Below, in pieces: positions 8,306 to 15,879 of a DNA stretch of 64,000 bases; the stretch's first letter is position 1; each line of letters begins with the position of its first letter. Position numbers and translations under genes: made by a program. The notes under the pieces were generated by a model. That model was not told where the DNA came from. It saw nothing but the letters and a program-made list of their open reading frames with translations, and did not search any database. The stretch is from contig OZ245788.1 in assembly GCA_965228065.1 (NCBI GenBank), positions 2,108,001 through 2,172,000 on the forward strand, read 5' to 3'. The stretch is from Sphingobium_A sp965228065. Lineage in GTDB: Bacteria > Pseudomonadota > Alphaproteobacteria > Sphingomonadales > Sphingomonadaceae.

Positions 8306-9157
8306 ATGTCCGATCGCCTGAAAGTCCTGCTCCAGTACGTGCTGCCCAAACAGGGACTGACCAATGTCGCCGGCCGCGTTGCGGGAGCGCGCGGGGGCGC
8401 AATGACGACAAGGCTGATCCGCTGGTTCGTGGGCAAATACGGCGTCGATATGAGCGAGGCGGCGAATCCGGACATTGGCAGCTACGAGAGCTTCAACGAC
8501 TTCTTCACCCGTCCGCTGAAAGCCGGGGCCCGCCCGTTGGCGGACGCCGATTTCATCTGCCCGGTCGATGGCGCGATCAGCCAGTTCGGCCCCATCGACG
8601 ACCATCAGATCCTGCAGGCCAAGGGGCATCGCTTCAGCACCACCGATCTGGTCGGCGGTGACGACAGCCTTGCAGCCCATTTCCGTCATGGCAGCTTCGC
8701 CAACCTGTATCTGTCGCCCAGGGATTACCACCGCCTGCACATGCCCTGCGATGGCAGGCTGACGCGCATGATCCACGTGCCCGGGGCGCTGTTTTCCGTG
8801 AATCCGGTCACCGCGCGCGGCGTGCCGAACCTGTTTGCGCGCAACGAGCGTGTCGTGTGCGTGTTCGAATCGCTGGACCATGGTCCGTTCGTGCTGGTGC
8901 TGGTCGGCGCCACCATCGTCGGCAGTATGGCAACCGCGTGGCACGGCGTGGTCAATGCGAAGCGCACGAACACAGTGTCCGAATGGACCTATGCCGATCA
9001 AACCATCATGCTGAAGAAGGGCGAGGAAATGGGGCGTTTCCTGCTCGGTTCAACGATCGTGATGTTGTTCCAGCGGGACATCATCGCCTTCAACGACGCG
9101 TGGGCGCCGGAACGGCCGGTTCGCCTCGGAGAGATGATGGGCATGCATCCGGCCTGA
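8306..9157 (+). CDS. psd: Phosphatidylserine decarboxylase proenzyme, type I
   Basis: 283 residues from the ATG at 8306 (CGAGGT upstream); the length fits the E. coli-type enzyme. It converts phosphatidylserine to phosphatidylethanolamine at the inner membrane. Self-cleavage at the LGST motif (residues 247-250) makes the pyruvoyl group from Ser249. The other triad residues are visible: Asp88 in CPVDGA and His145 in YHRLHMP. SPRDYHRLHMPCDG and VPGALFSVN are family signatures. The usual partner pssA is not next to it. Some alphaproteobacteria carry the shorter type II enzyme instead, so the long type is worth noting. Confidence 0.95.
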   Translation: MSDRLKVLLQYVLPKQGLTNVAGRVAGARGGAMTTRLIRWFVGKYGVDMSEAANPDIGSYESFNDFFTRPLKAGARPLADADFICPVDGAISQFGPIDDHQILQAKGHRFSTTDLVGGDDSLAAHFRHGSFANLYLSPRDYHRLHMPCDGRLTRMIHVPGALFSVNPVTARGVPNLFARNERVVCVFESLDHGPFVLVLVGATIVGSMATAWHGVVNAKRTNTVSEWTYADQTIMLKKGEEMGRFLLGSTIVMLFQRDIIAFNDAWAPERPVRLGEMMGMHPA

Positions 9158-9252
9158 ATCCGATGTGTCGCGAGCAGCACCGCTCCGGCGGGCCGGCCTC
9201 ACGGTCGGATCGGGAAATCGGGATAGCGTTCTTCCAAGAGGGGGGCGGGGTT

Positions 9253-9654
9253 TCAGCGTTCCTGTTCGACCAATGCCTTGAGCGTTCTGAGATCCTTCAT
9301 CACCCATTTCGCATCGGCGGAGAAGCGCTCGTCATCCATCCCGGGCTGGCGATAGAGCGTCAGCATCACCTCGGCGCCATCGCCATTCTGGACCACCCGC
9401 AGCGGAATATGGACGGTCTGATCTTCGCCCATATCGACGAAGTGATCCATCACGCCGTGATCGTTGTGCGGCGTGAACCGGATACGGATGGGACCTTCGG
9501 CACCTTCTGCAACCCAGCTTCCATTGTCCTCGTGCAGTTCGGAATCCGATAGCCCCGATGCCCATCTGGGGAAGAATTCCGGCCGCCAGATATGCTCGTA
9601 CAACGCGCGCGAGTCGCGCTTGATCGAGACGCTGTAGGTTCGCGCGGGCAGCAT
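9253..9654 (-). CDS. SRPBCC-domain protein
   Basis: 133 residues from the ATG at 9654, which has GGAGA four to five bases upstream; an ATG at 9666 is the alternative. The start RTYSVSIKRDSRALYEHIWRPEFFPRWASG and the later HVDMGEDQTVHIPLRVVQNGDGAEVMLTLYRQPGM region have the strand pattern of the START/Bet v1-like (polyketide cyclase/AHSA1) fold, which binds a hydrophobic ligand. The ligand and role are unknown. It lies downstream of the LysR gene on the same strand, separated by a hairpin repeat. Confidence 0.65.
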   Translation of the reverse strand: MLPARTYSVSIKRDSRALYEHIWRPEFFPRWASGLSDSELHEDNGSWVAEGAEGPIRIRFTPHNDHGVMDHFVDMGEDQTVHIPLRVVQNGDGAEVMLTLYRQPGMDDERFSADAKWVMKDLRTLKALVEQER

Positions 9655-9689
9655 TGCTTTCTCCATAGTCTTCGCCCGTAACGCTAGAG

Positions 9690-9731
9690 CGATTTCGTGG
9701 CAGATGGAATCATCTGCCGGCTCGGAAATCG
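9690..9731. repeat. Hairpin-forming intergenic element
   Basis: The core GGCAGATG-GAAT-CATCTGCC (9699-9718) is a perfect 8-bp stem. GATTTC before it and GAAATC after it extend the fold. It sits between two minus-strand genes and has the look of a common alphaproteobacterial intergenic repeat of the GCGATTTC...GGAAT...GAAATCG kind. No T-run follows. Confidence 0.5.
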
Positions 9732-9794
9732 AGAACTGGCACGAAATATGGTGATCGCCCGGATGCCATGGTCCCGGAGGCCGAGCCATCGGAG

Positions 9795-10688
9795 TCAGGT
9801 CTCGAGCGAGGTCGTGTTCGCGCAAATATCGAGAAAGGCGCGAATGCCGGGCGTGAGGTATTTCTCGCGGTGCGACAGGATGAAGAAGCGCCTGCGAAGA
9901 TCGAGATCCGGTACGTCCAGCCGAACGATGCGTCCATTTTCGAGAGATTCGCGCGCGGCCAGACGGGATACGCAACCAATCATCGCGCTGACGGCGACCG
10001 TTTCGATGATCGCCTCTCCTTGCTGAAGTTCCAGGCCGATCCGCCATCGCTCCCAATGGGGATGCATGGCGCGGTCGAGCGTCTGGCGCGTGCCGGATCC
10101 CTTTTCGCGGACGACCCAGCGCTCCGCCAGCAAGGCCGCGATCTGTGTAGGGCCTCGCATGGCGAGCGGGTGGGATGGATTGCAGATCAGCACAAGTTCG
10201 TCGCCGAGCCATTCGGTCATCGACAGGTCCGGATGCGCCAGCTCACCTTCGATCAATCCCAAGTCGAGCGAGAAGTCGGCAACCTTGCTTGCAATCGCCG
10301 CGGTGTTGCCGATCTCCAGCGTCAGCGGCGCTTCGGGATATTGGCGTGAATAGGTTTCCATCAACAGCGGCGCGACATGGTTGCCGATCGTTTGCGTTGC
10401 ACCCAGCCTGAAGGATCCGGGCCCTAGCCGCCCGGTCAGCAGGGCATCGATCTCCTCGGCACGGTCCAGCAGGTCGCGCGCGGCCGCTAGCAGCGACCGG
10501 CCCGTTTCGTTGATCCTGAGCCGTTTGCCGGCCCGATCGAACAACGGCTTGTCGTAGCGCCGTTCGAGTTCGAGCAGGGCGGCGCTGGCTGCCGATTGCG
10601 ACATGGATAGCTCGATCGCGGCGGCGGAGATGCTCTCCAGTCGGGCCGTTGCCGTGAAAATCTGAAGGTGACGCAGGCTGAAACGCAT
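9795..10688 (-). CDS. finR: LysR-family regulator, FinR-like
   Basis: 297 residues, ATG at 10688. The N-terminal winged helix-turn-helix is clear (LRHLQIFTATARLESISAAAIELSMSQSAASAALLELERRY). The rest is a LysR co-inducer domain. It is divergent, 91 bases apart, from a ferredoxin-NADP reductase gene. In Pseudomonas the LysR protein FinR sits divergently beside fprA and activates it under superoxide stress; the N-terminal sequence and the arrangement here match that pattern. By inference it controls fpr and the ferredoxin gene after it. The gene symbol rests on this synteny and is tentative. Confidence 0.75.
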   Translation of the reverse strand: MRFSLRHLQIFTATARLESISAAAIELSMSQSAASAALLELERRYDKPLFDRAGKRLRINETGRSLLAAARDLLDRAEEIDALLTGRLGPGSFRLGATQTIGNHVAPLLMETYSRQYPEAPLTLEIGNTAAIASKVADFSLDLGLIEGELAHPDLSMTEWLGDELVLICNPSHPLAMRGPTQIAALLAERWVVREKGSGTRQTLDRAMHPHWERWRIGLELQQGEAIIETVAVSAMIGCVSRLAARESLENGRIVRLDVPDLDLRRRFFILSHREKYLTPGIRAFLDICANTTSLET

Positions 10689-10779
10689 AGCTGCTTTATC
10701 GATGATCCATAGAGGAATTACCAGTTTTTTCAATTTAGCGGGGCGGCGTAACAGGCAAGGCTCATCAGGAGCATCCGTC

Positions 10780-11556
10780 ATGGCAAGTCTGCGCACCGAG
10801 CGTATCCTCAGCGTCAACCACTGGAGCGACCGGCTCTTCAGTTTCACGACGACGCGCGATCCGTCGTTCCGCTTCGAGAGCGGGCACTTCGTCATGCTCG
10901 GCATCGATCTCGGCGGAAAACCGCTGTTGCGCGCGTTCAGCATCGCCAGCCCCAATCATAGCGAGGAACTGGAATTCCTCAGCATCAAGGTGCCGGATGG
11001 TCCGTTGACCTCGCGGCTTCAGCATATCGCACCGGGCCAGGATCTGTTCGTCAGCAACAAGCCGGTCGGCACTTTGGTGGTCCGCGACCTCCGGCCTGGG
11101 CGGAATTTGTATCTGCTGGCGACGGGCACCGGCCTGGCGCCGTTCATGAGCATCATCCAGGATCCGGAAACCTATGAGAAGTTCGAGCGCGTGGTGCTCG
11201 TGCACGGTGTGCGCACCTGCCAGGAACTGGCCTATGCGGACTTCATCGCGAACGAACTGCCGCAGAACCCCTGGCTGGGCGAGGAGGTTCGGCAGAAACT
11301 GCTATATTATCCCACGGTCACCCGTGAGCCTTTCCGCAACATGGGGCGGATCACACAGTTGCTGGGATCGGGCAAGCTGCCCGAGGATCTCGGCCTGCCG
11401 GACCTCGATCCCGCGCTCGACCGAGCAATGATCTGCGGTAGCACCGCGATGCTGAACGACATGGCGGGACTGCTCGACGCACGCGGCTTCGCGGTCTCGC
11501 CGGGTGTCGGAGAGTTGGGCGACTATGTGATCGAGCGGGCATTCGTCGAGCGATGA
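10780..11556 (+). CDS. fpr: Ferredoxin-NADP(+) reductase
   Basis: 258 residues, the usual length, ATG at 10780 with AGGAG upstream. The sequence follows the Azotobacter/Pseudomonas Fpr subclass closely: RILSVNHWSDRLFSFTTTRDPSFRF, FAD site LRAFSIASPN, NADP site YLLATGTGLAPFMSIIQDPETYEKFE, and the C-terminal VSPGVGELGDYVIERAFVE. It moves electrons between NADPH and ferredoxin or flavodoxin in the cytosol. It is divergent from a FinR-like regulator and followed after 59 bases by a seven-iron ferredoxin gene, which is its likely redox partner. Confidence 0.93.
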   Translation: MASLRTERILSVNHWSDRLFSFTTTRDPSFRFESGHFVMLGIDLGGKPLLRAFSIASPNHSEELEFLSIKVPDGPLTSRLQHIAPGQDLFVSNKPVGTLVVRDLRPGRNLYLLATGTGLAPFMSIIQDPETYEKFERVVLVHGVRTCQELAYADFIANELPQNPWLGEEVRQKLLYYPTVTREPFRNMGRITQLLGSGKLPEDLGLPDLDPALDRAMICGSTAMLNDMAGLLDARGFAVSPGVGELGDYVIERAFVER

Positions 11557-11615
11557 AATGAGCGGCTGGTCCGCAATCCCGCGATGCCTGCAATGGATGA
11601 AAGGAAGGACGAGAC

Positions 11616-11954
11616 ATGACCTATGTCGTCACCGATGCCTGCATCCGATGCAAATATATGGATTGCGTCGAATCCTGCCCGACCGAGTGCTTTCACGAGG
11701 GTGAGACCATGCTGGTGATCAACCCGAGCGAATGTATCGACTGCGCGATCTGCGTGCCGGAATGCCCCGCTGATGCCATCCTGTCCGATACCGACAAGGA
11801 TGCAACCCGATGGCTGGCGTTGAACGCGACCTATTCGGCGCTTTGGCCGAACATCGCGCGCAGGAAAGACGCGCCAGCGGACGCCGACGTGTATCGCGAC
11901 GAAGCGGATAAATTCGACAAGTATTTTTCGGCGAAACCTGGCGCCACTGATTGA
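11616..11954 (+). CDS. fdxA: Seven-iron ferredoxin ([3Fe-4S][4Fe-4S], FdI-type)
   Basis: 112 residues, ATG at 11616 after a GGAAGGA ribosome site. Cysteines at 9, 12, 17, 21, 25, 40, 43, 46 and 50 reproduce the Azotobacter FdI pattern shifted by one: 9, 17 and 50 for the 3Fe cluster, 21, 40, 43 and 46 for the 4Fe cluster, 12 and 25 free. The C-terminal extension (LNATYSALWPNIARRKDAPADADVY) is also FdI-like. A cytosolic one-electron carrier. In Azotobacter FdI and Fpr work together in the response to oxidative stress, and here their genes are adjacent. Confidence 0.95.
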   Translation: MTYVVTDACIRCKYMDCVESCPTECFHEGETMLVINPSECIDCAICVPECPADAILSDTDKDATRWLALNATYSALWPNIARRKDAPADADVYRDEADKFDKYFSAKPGATD

Positions 11955-12078
11955 ACGCAACGCACGGCTGGTCGGCAGGAAAGTGCCAATTCCCGTCGTT
12001 CAGATCGCCGATCCCGCGGCCTGCCCTTCTGCTGATTGACCGTGCGAGCCATCGCTGTCTCGCGCATGATTCGAATGC

Positions 12079-12093
12079 GAACATATCGGGAAC
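12079..12093 (+). promoter_or_regulatory. LexA (SOS) box motif
   Basis: GAAC-N7-GAAC, which is GTTC-N7-GTTC on the other strand, the established LexA box of alphaproteobacteria. It ends 40 bases before the start at 12134, within reach of the promoter. An 8-bp inverted repeat (GAATGCGA 12073-12080, TCGCATTC 12107-12114) brackets it. The match is exact in all eight fixed positions. Chance matches in other places are possible, so this is a prediction. Confidence 0.6.
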
Positions 12094-12133
12094 ATGATAA
12101 GGGCGATCGCATTCCGAGTCGCGGGAGGAGTGT

Positions 12134-12568
12134 ATGGCGCGCGTTGGCAGGCGGAAGGCACCGATACTGACGAACGACAATCCGATGCTGCCCTTTGCCT
12201 GGGAGGAAATCGCTGCCGTCGAGTGCGTGCCGGCTCTGGTGGTGAAGCCCGCGCTCGTGCCTAAGCCTAAGCCTAAGCCTAAGCCTAAGCCTAAGCCTAA
12301 GCCTAAGCTCGCACCCGTGCCCGTGCCCGTGCTCTCCCGTCGCTCGGTCCCGCGGCCACTGCCTTCAACGCCATTTGGCAGCTGGCTGCTGGCCCAGACA
12401 CAGAATGATGGCTGGATCGGCGACCTTGCAAAGGCGGCGAAGGCCGATCGCGCGTTTCCCAGGGGTGGCGATGCGGACGCGGTACGCCAGCGGCTGTCAC
12501 TTGCAGGTGCCGAAGCGGACATGGTCGAGGCAGTCGATGCCGCCGAATTGGCGTGGCTGACCATTTGA
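12134..12568 (+). CDS. YozE-SAM-like small protein with Pro-Lys repeat
   Basis: 144 residues, ATG at 12134 with GGGAGGAG upstream. Residues 1-42 are unassigned. Residues 43-58 are eight Pro-Lys dipeptides, followed by Pro-Val repeats (59-66). From about residue 80 the sequence PFGSWLLAQ ... IGDLAKAAKADRAFPRGG ... follows the YozE sterile-alpha-motif-like pattern (F-xx-W/Y-LL, then D-x-I-x-D-L-A, D-xx-FP, and an Ala/Trp C-terminal helix). YozE-like domains are small helical folds of unknown role. The LexA box 40 bases upstream suggests DNA-damage induction. The Pro-Lys tract is probably an extended basic linker able to touch nucleic acid or membrane (inference). Confidence 0.65.
   Translation: MARVGRRKAPILTNDNPMLPFAWEEIAAVECVPALVVKPALVPKPKPKPKPKPKPKPKLAPVPVPVLSRRSVPRPLPSTPFGSWLLAQTQNDGWIGDLAKAAKADRAFPRGGDADAVRQRLSLAGAEADMVEAVDAAELAWLTI
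12260..12307 (+). repeat. Hexanucleotide tandem repeat, eight CCTAAG units
   Basis: Eight perfect CCTAAG copies, encoding (Pro-Lys)8 in frame, followed shortly by three CCCGTG copies encoding Pro-Val. The use of the rare codon pair CCT-AAG, repeated without any drift in a genome that prefers CCG/CCC and AAG, points to recent slippage expansion. Because the unit is six bases, copy changes keep the frame. Confidence 0.9.
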
Positions 12569-12911
12569 TGGCCTTGAACGGAGCGGTCGTCGTGCGAGCC
12601 TATGGCGCGACCCCTGCCGAGTTGAAATCAAGCACGACAGTGTCGGCCAGCAGCACCGTCTGAGGCCGTAATCGGCCTTCACCGCCACCTCGCCGCCGAT
12701 CGGTTCCGGCGCCGTATCGGGGCTTTTGTCGAGTTTCACAGTGGACATCGCTGTGTTGCGTTCAACGAGCCGTGCATAATTAATGGACCAATTGGACAAT
12801 TAATTTAATAAAGAATTCGGCGAAAATACGGTGAGAGTAAGCGCGCTCAAAATTTTTGCTTGCCAATAATAAGCCGACTGGCCAATCTATAAATAGACGA
12901 TAGGAGGGCGC
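12569..12911. other. Intergenic region upstream of the EthD gene set
   Basis: About 340 bases. An open frame of 100 codons on the minus strand (12497-12799) runs into the YozE-like gene and looks accidental. The second half (12775-12900) is strikingly AT-rich and carries the palindrome at 12778-12805 and a TATAAAT at 12888, so it is probably the promoter region for the genes that follow. Nothing else was recognised. Confidence 0.45.
12778..12805 (+). promoter_or_regulatory. 28-bp imperfect palindrome, candidate operator
   Basis: Centred on AATT at 12790-12793, with flanks CCAATTGG and outer arms AATTAA on both sides; 10 of 12 arm positions pair. It lies in an AT-rich island before the 48-codon frame, EthD gene and TonB-dependent receptor. 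The size fits a TetR- or GntR-type dimer site. Confidence 0.45.
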
Positions 12912-13058
12912 ATGTATGAGCCGATCGAGGCGGTGATCGGCGTCTGTGCGGTTGATGTGCGGCTGTCGGGAAGCGTTGTCCGTTCGCGGGGCGAGGCCGT
13001 GCGGGTGATCGACACGCGATTTCAAACGAGACGATCGGACGAGGGAACGCGCTCATGA
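12912..13058 (+). CDS. Possible 48-residue small protein
   Basis: ATG at 12912 preceded by the strong ribosome site AGGAGG with ideal spacing, and a stop that overlaps the next start as ATGA (13055-13058). The product begins MYEPIEAVIGVCAVDVRLSG and ends in a basic tail. No family was recognised and there is no signal peptide or membrane helix. It could be a true small protein or a leader that couples translation to the EthD gene. The overlap and ribosome site are the evidence; composition alone would not be enough. Confidence 0.5.
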   Translation: MYEPIEAVIGVCAVDVRLSGSVVRSRGEAVRVIDTRFQTRRSDEGTRS

Positions 13059-13360
13059 AGAAGCTGATCATATTGTACCGGGCACCCGCTGATCCGGCCG
13101 CGTTCATGGCCTATTATCGCGATACCCATTTGCCATTGGTGGCGAAGGTGCCGGGGCTGGTGCGGACCGAAGTGACGATCGTCGATCGCACCCTGATGGG
13201 GGAACCGGGCTATTTCCTGATGGCGGAGTTGTTCTTCGCCGATGCCGACAGCTTCAGGGCCGCGATGAAAAGTCCGGAAAATGCCGCGACAGGCGCCGAT
13301 CTGGTCAATTTCGCGGACGGCCTGGTCACGATCATGACGGGGTCTGTCGTCGAACTCTGA
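13055..13360 (+). CDS. EthD-family protein
   Basis: 101 residues. MKKLIILYRAPADPAAFMAYYRDTHLPLVAKVPGLVRTEV is the EthD/dimeric alpha-beta barrel signature with the conserved Y-x-D/N-x-H-L-P. The best known EthD supports a cytochrome P450 system that degrades ethyl tert-butyl ether; other members are small hydrolase- or cyclase-like proteins in catabolic clusters. It is followed by a TonB-dependent receptor and a cupin on the same strand, suggesting uptake and catabolism of one compound. Substrate unknown. Confidence 0.78.
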   Translation: MKKLIILYRAPADPAAFMAYYRDTHLPLVAKVPGLVRTEVTIVDRTLMGEPGYFLMAELFFADADSFRAAMKSPENAATGADLVNFADGLVTIMTGSVVEL

Positions 13361-13467
13361 TCCGTCGTTTTCCCGAGCAATCGGGCGACGCCCTTTGCGC
13401 GCCTTGCTGCGAGAAACCATTCGACGCTCGGCCCTGGGGGGCGAGCGCACAAGATGAATAAGAAATA

Positions 13468-13484
13468 ATGTTGATTAACAACAT
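13468..13484 (+). promoter_or_regulatory. ATGTTG/CAACAT inverted repeat before TonB receptor
   Basis: ATGTTG-ATTAA-CAACAT, six-base arms around a five-base centre, ends 19 bases before the receptor start at 13504. The site is AT-rich within a GC-rich gap. Its place close to the start suits a repressor site, or an mRNA hairpin near the ribosome site. Confidence 0.4.
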
Positions 13485-13503
13485 GTAAGAGGGGGTGGCG
13501 TGA

Positions 13504-15744
13504 ATGGTTCTCGTATATAAGGCAGGTCTGGGGTCTGCCATGATATCGGCATTGGCGCTGTTGGCGCCGCCGGTTCATGCGGCGCAGGCCAAGGTCGAGG
13601 CCTCTCCGGACGACATCGTCGTGACGGCGCGCAAACGCGAGGAACTGGCGCGCGACATCCCGATCGCGATCACCGCGATGACCGCGCAATTCCTTGAGGA
13701 TTCGCGCGTCAACCGGATCGAGGATGTCTTCCAGTTCATCCCCAATGTCTCGTTCGACGACATGCAGGCCGATTCGTTCACCGGCAGCATCTCTATCCGC
13801 GGCGTCGTGCGGAACACCGATGTCGAGGAACCGGGCTACGGCCTTTACAAGGACGGTGTCTATATCGGCTCGTCCGTGGTCGGGCTCGACCAGTTCAACG
13901 ATCTCGAACGGATCGAAGTGCTCAAGGGGCCGCAGGGTGGGCTGTACGGGCGCAATGCGATCGGTGGCGCGATCAACATCGTCAGCAAGAAGCCGGCCGA
14001 TCGCCTGGAGGGCATGGCGGAACTGACCGTCGCCAATTTCAATCGCCAGGAATATCGCGGCATGATCAATGTGCCGCTCGACGACACGCTGGCCGTGCGG
14101 CTCAATGCCTATCATATCGGCCAGAAGGACGGGAAGGCGAAGTCCGCGATCACCGGCGCGGAACTCGACAAGGTCGATGCCACCGGGGCTCGCGCCGCGA
14201 TACTCTACAAGCCCAGCGACAGGCTGACGATCAACGCGACGCTCGAATATCAGCACAGCTTCAATCCCGCTGCGATCCTGATCAATGGTCCGCGTCTCGG
14301 CAATTCGGTGCCGCCGGGCACCGACGAGGGCGCGCTGATCATTTCGGGCAAGCATCGCGTGATCAAGGACACTTGGCAGGCGACGACCCAGGCCGATCTG
14401 GACGTCGACATCGGCACGCTCACGACATTGGTGAGCTATCGCAATCTCAAAGTGGATTCGCAGACCGGCTATGCGCCGTTCGTGGGCGCCGGCGGCGCGA
14501 CCCGCCAGGGCAACGAACATAACTGGTTCGTCGAAACGCGCCTGACCTCGCCGGGCGGGGGCAGTGCCTTCGATTATCTTGTCGGTGTGAATTATCTGAA
14601 CGAGGATCGCGATTCCTACCGCGTGCTCAATCTGCCGGTCGGTGTCGTGCCGGGCGGGTTCGTGCCGGGGCAGGGGCCGACATTCCTGGATCTCGGCACG
14701 CAATCGCCAATGACGACGATTTCCACCAAGCTGATGTCATGGGCGGCGTTCGGCGAACTGACCTATCATTTGACGCCGCAGATCGACATCACGGCATCGG
14801 GGCGATTCACCCACGAAAGGAAGAAATACACCAACTTCGTCGAAACCCCGTCGGCGGCGCCGTTTCGCGGCACCGGCGCGGATATCGGCGTGCCGCAGAT
14901 CGGTTTTCCCGGTTTTCACTTCAATCAGGCGCCGTGGACCGTCGACTATAAAACCACGAATTCCTGGACCAATTTTTCGCCGACCGTCAGCATCAGCTAC
15001 AAGCCGGTCGAAGCGTGGATGATGTATGCGAAGGTCGCGACGGGCTTCAAGGCGGGCGGCTACAACAACGAAGCGAGCAGCGTCGACTTGCTGCCGTTCG
15101 ATCAGGAAAAGGCGGTCAGCTACGAACTGGGCGCAAAGGGCACCGCCTGGGACAACAAGATCCATATCAACCTTGCCGTTTTCCGGGTGGAGCGGAAGAA
15201 TGCCGCGATTTTCGTGACCGACGATAATTCGATCTTTCAACTGCTCGGCGTGGCGATCGTCGGCAATGGCGGGCGGACGACGACCAATGGCGCGGAGGCG
15301 GATGTCACCATTCGTCCGCTCAAGGGCCTCAGCCTGTATGCCGCCGCCGGTTACCTCGATGCCAAGTTCCACGCAGGCTATGTCGACAGGTTCGGCAACG
15401 ACTATTCCGGGAACCAGGTGCCGCAGACCGCGAAATGGTCGGTCAGCACAGTGGCAACCTATCGGTTTCCGATCCGCGATGGCCTGACCGTCTTCAATCA
15501 GGCGAGCTATTCCAATCGCTGGGGCGGCTATGAGCTGGACAATAATCTGCTCAAGCTTGACCATCAGGAACTGATCAACCTGAATCTCAGCCTCGAAGCC
15601 GGGCGTTTTCGCGTCACCGGCTACGTCAACAACCTGCTCAACGATCGCAACAAGCTGCGTCAGCGTGGCAATGCGACCGGCCTCACCCAGTTCATCCGGG
15701 GCACGGCGCGTACCTATGGTGTCGACATCAAATACAGCTTCTGA
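13504..15744 (+). CDS. TonB-dependent receptor
   Basis: 746 residues. A signal peptide ends near VHAAQA (about residue 27), then the TonB box DDIVVTARKREE near 36-47. The plug domain runs to about residue 165 (IRGVVRNTDVEEPGYGLYKDGVYI, then RIEVLKGPQGGLYGRNAIGGAINIVSKKP). A 22-strand barrel ends in the typical terminal Phe (YGVDIKYSF). No N-terminal STN domain, so it is a transporter without a FecR-type signalling arm. It is an outer-membrane, TonB-energised importer of an unknown ligand. The EthD gene upstream and the cupin gene downstream suggest a small catabolic unit. Confidence 0.95.
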   Translation: MVLVYKAGLGSAMISALALLAPPVHAAQAKVEASPDDIVVTARKREELARDIPIAITAMTAQFLEDSRVNRIEDVFQFIPNVSFDDMQADSFTGSISIRGVVRNTDVEEPGYGLYKDGVYIGSSVVGLDQFNDLERIEVLKGPQGGLYGRNAIGGAINIVSKKPADRLEGMAELTVANFNRQEYRGMINVPLDDTLAVRLNAYHIGQKDGKAKSAITGAELDKVDATGARAAILYKPSDRLTINATLEYQHSFNPAAILINGPRLGNSVPPGTDEGALIISGKHRVIKDTWQATTQADLDVDIGTLTTLVSYRNLKVDSQTGYAPFVGAGGATRQGNEHNWFVETRLTSPGGGSAFDYLVGVNYLNEDRDSYRVLNLPVGVVPGGFVPGQGPTFLDLGTQSPMTTISTKLMSWAAFGELTYHLTPQIDITASGRFTHERKKYTNFVETPSAAPFRGTGADIGVPQIGFPGFHFNQAPWTVDYKTTNSWTNFSPTVSISYKPVEAWMMYAKVATGFKAGGYNNEASSVDLLPFDQEKAVSYELGAKGTAWDNKIHINLAVFRVERKNAAIFVTDDNSIFQLLGVAIVGNGGRTTTNGAEADVTIRPLKGLSLYAAAGYLDAKFHAGYVDRFGNDYSGNQVPQTAKWSVSTVATYRFPIRDGLTVFNQASYSNRWGGYELDNNLLKLDHQELINLNLSLEAGRFRVTGYVNNLLNDRNKLRQRGNATGLTQFIRGTARTYGVDIKYSF

Positions 15745-15763
15745 GGATAAATTGCGGAGGTTT

Positions 15764-15795
15764 GGGGAGGGCGGTGAATATTGCCGCCTCTCCCC
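15764..15795 (+). terminator. GC-rich hairpin after the TonB receptor gene
   Basis: GGGGAGGGCGG (15764-15774) pairs with GCCGCCTCTCCCC (15783-15795) with one bulge around an 8-base loop. It lies 20 bases after the receptor stop and before the cupin start. There is no clear T-run, so it may instead limit or stabilise the transcript. Confidence 0.45.
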
Positions 15796-15879
15796 TTGAC
15801 CCGATTGGCCCCGGCAGCGGACAACGCGCGCCTCTGCCGCCCGCGGGCGGCGCATCGATATCCGAACGGTAAACCCATC

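Noticed and set aside
12497..12799. 100-codon minus-strand frame between the YozE-like gene and EthD
   Set aside because: It overlaps the well-supported YozE-like gene, and its composition changes abruptly along the frame. A short stretch after an internal ATG looked gene-like but has no known match.
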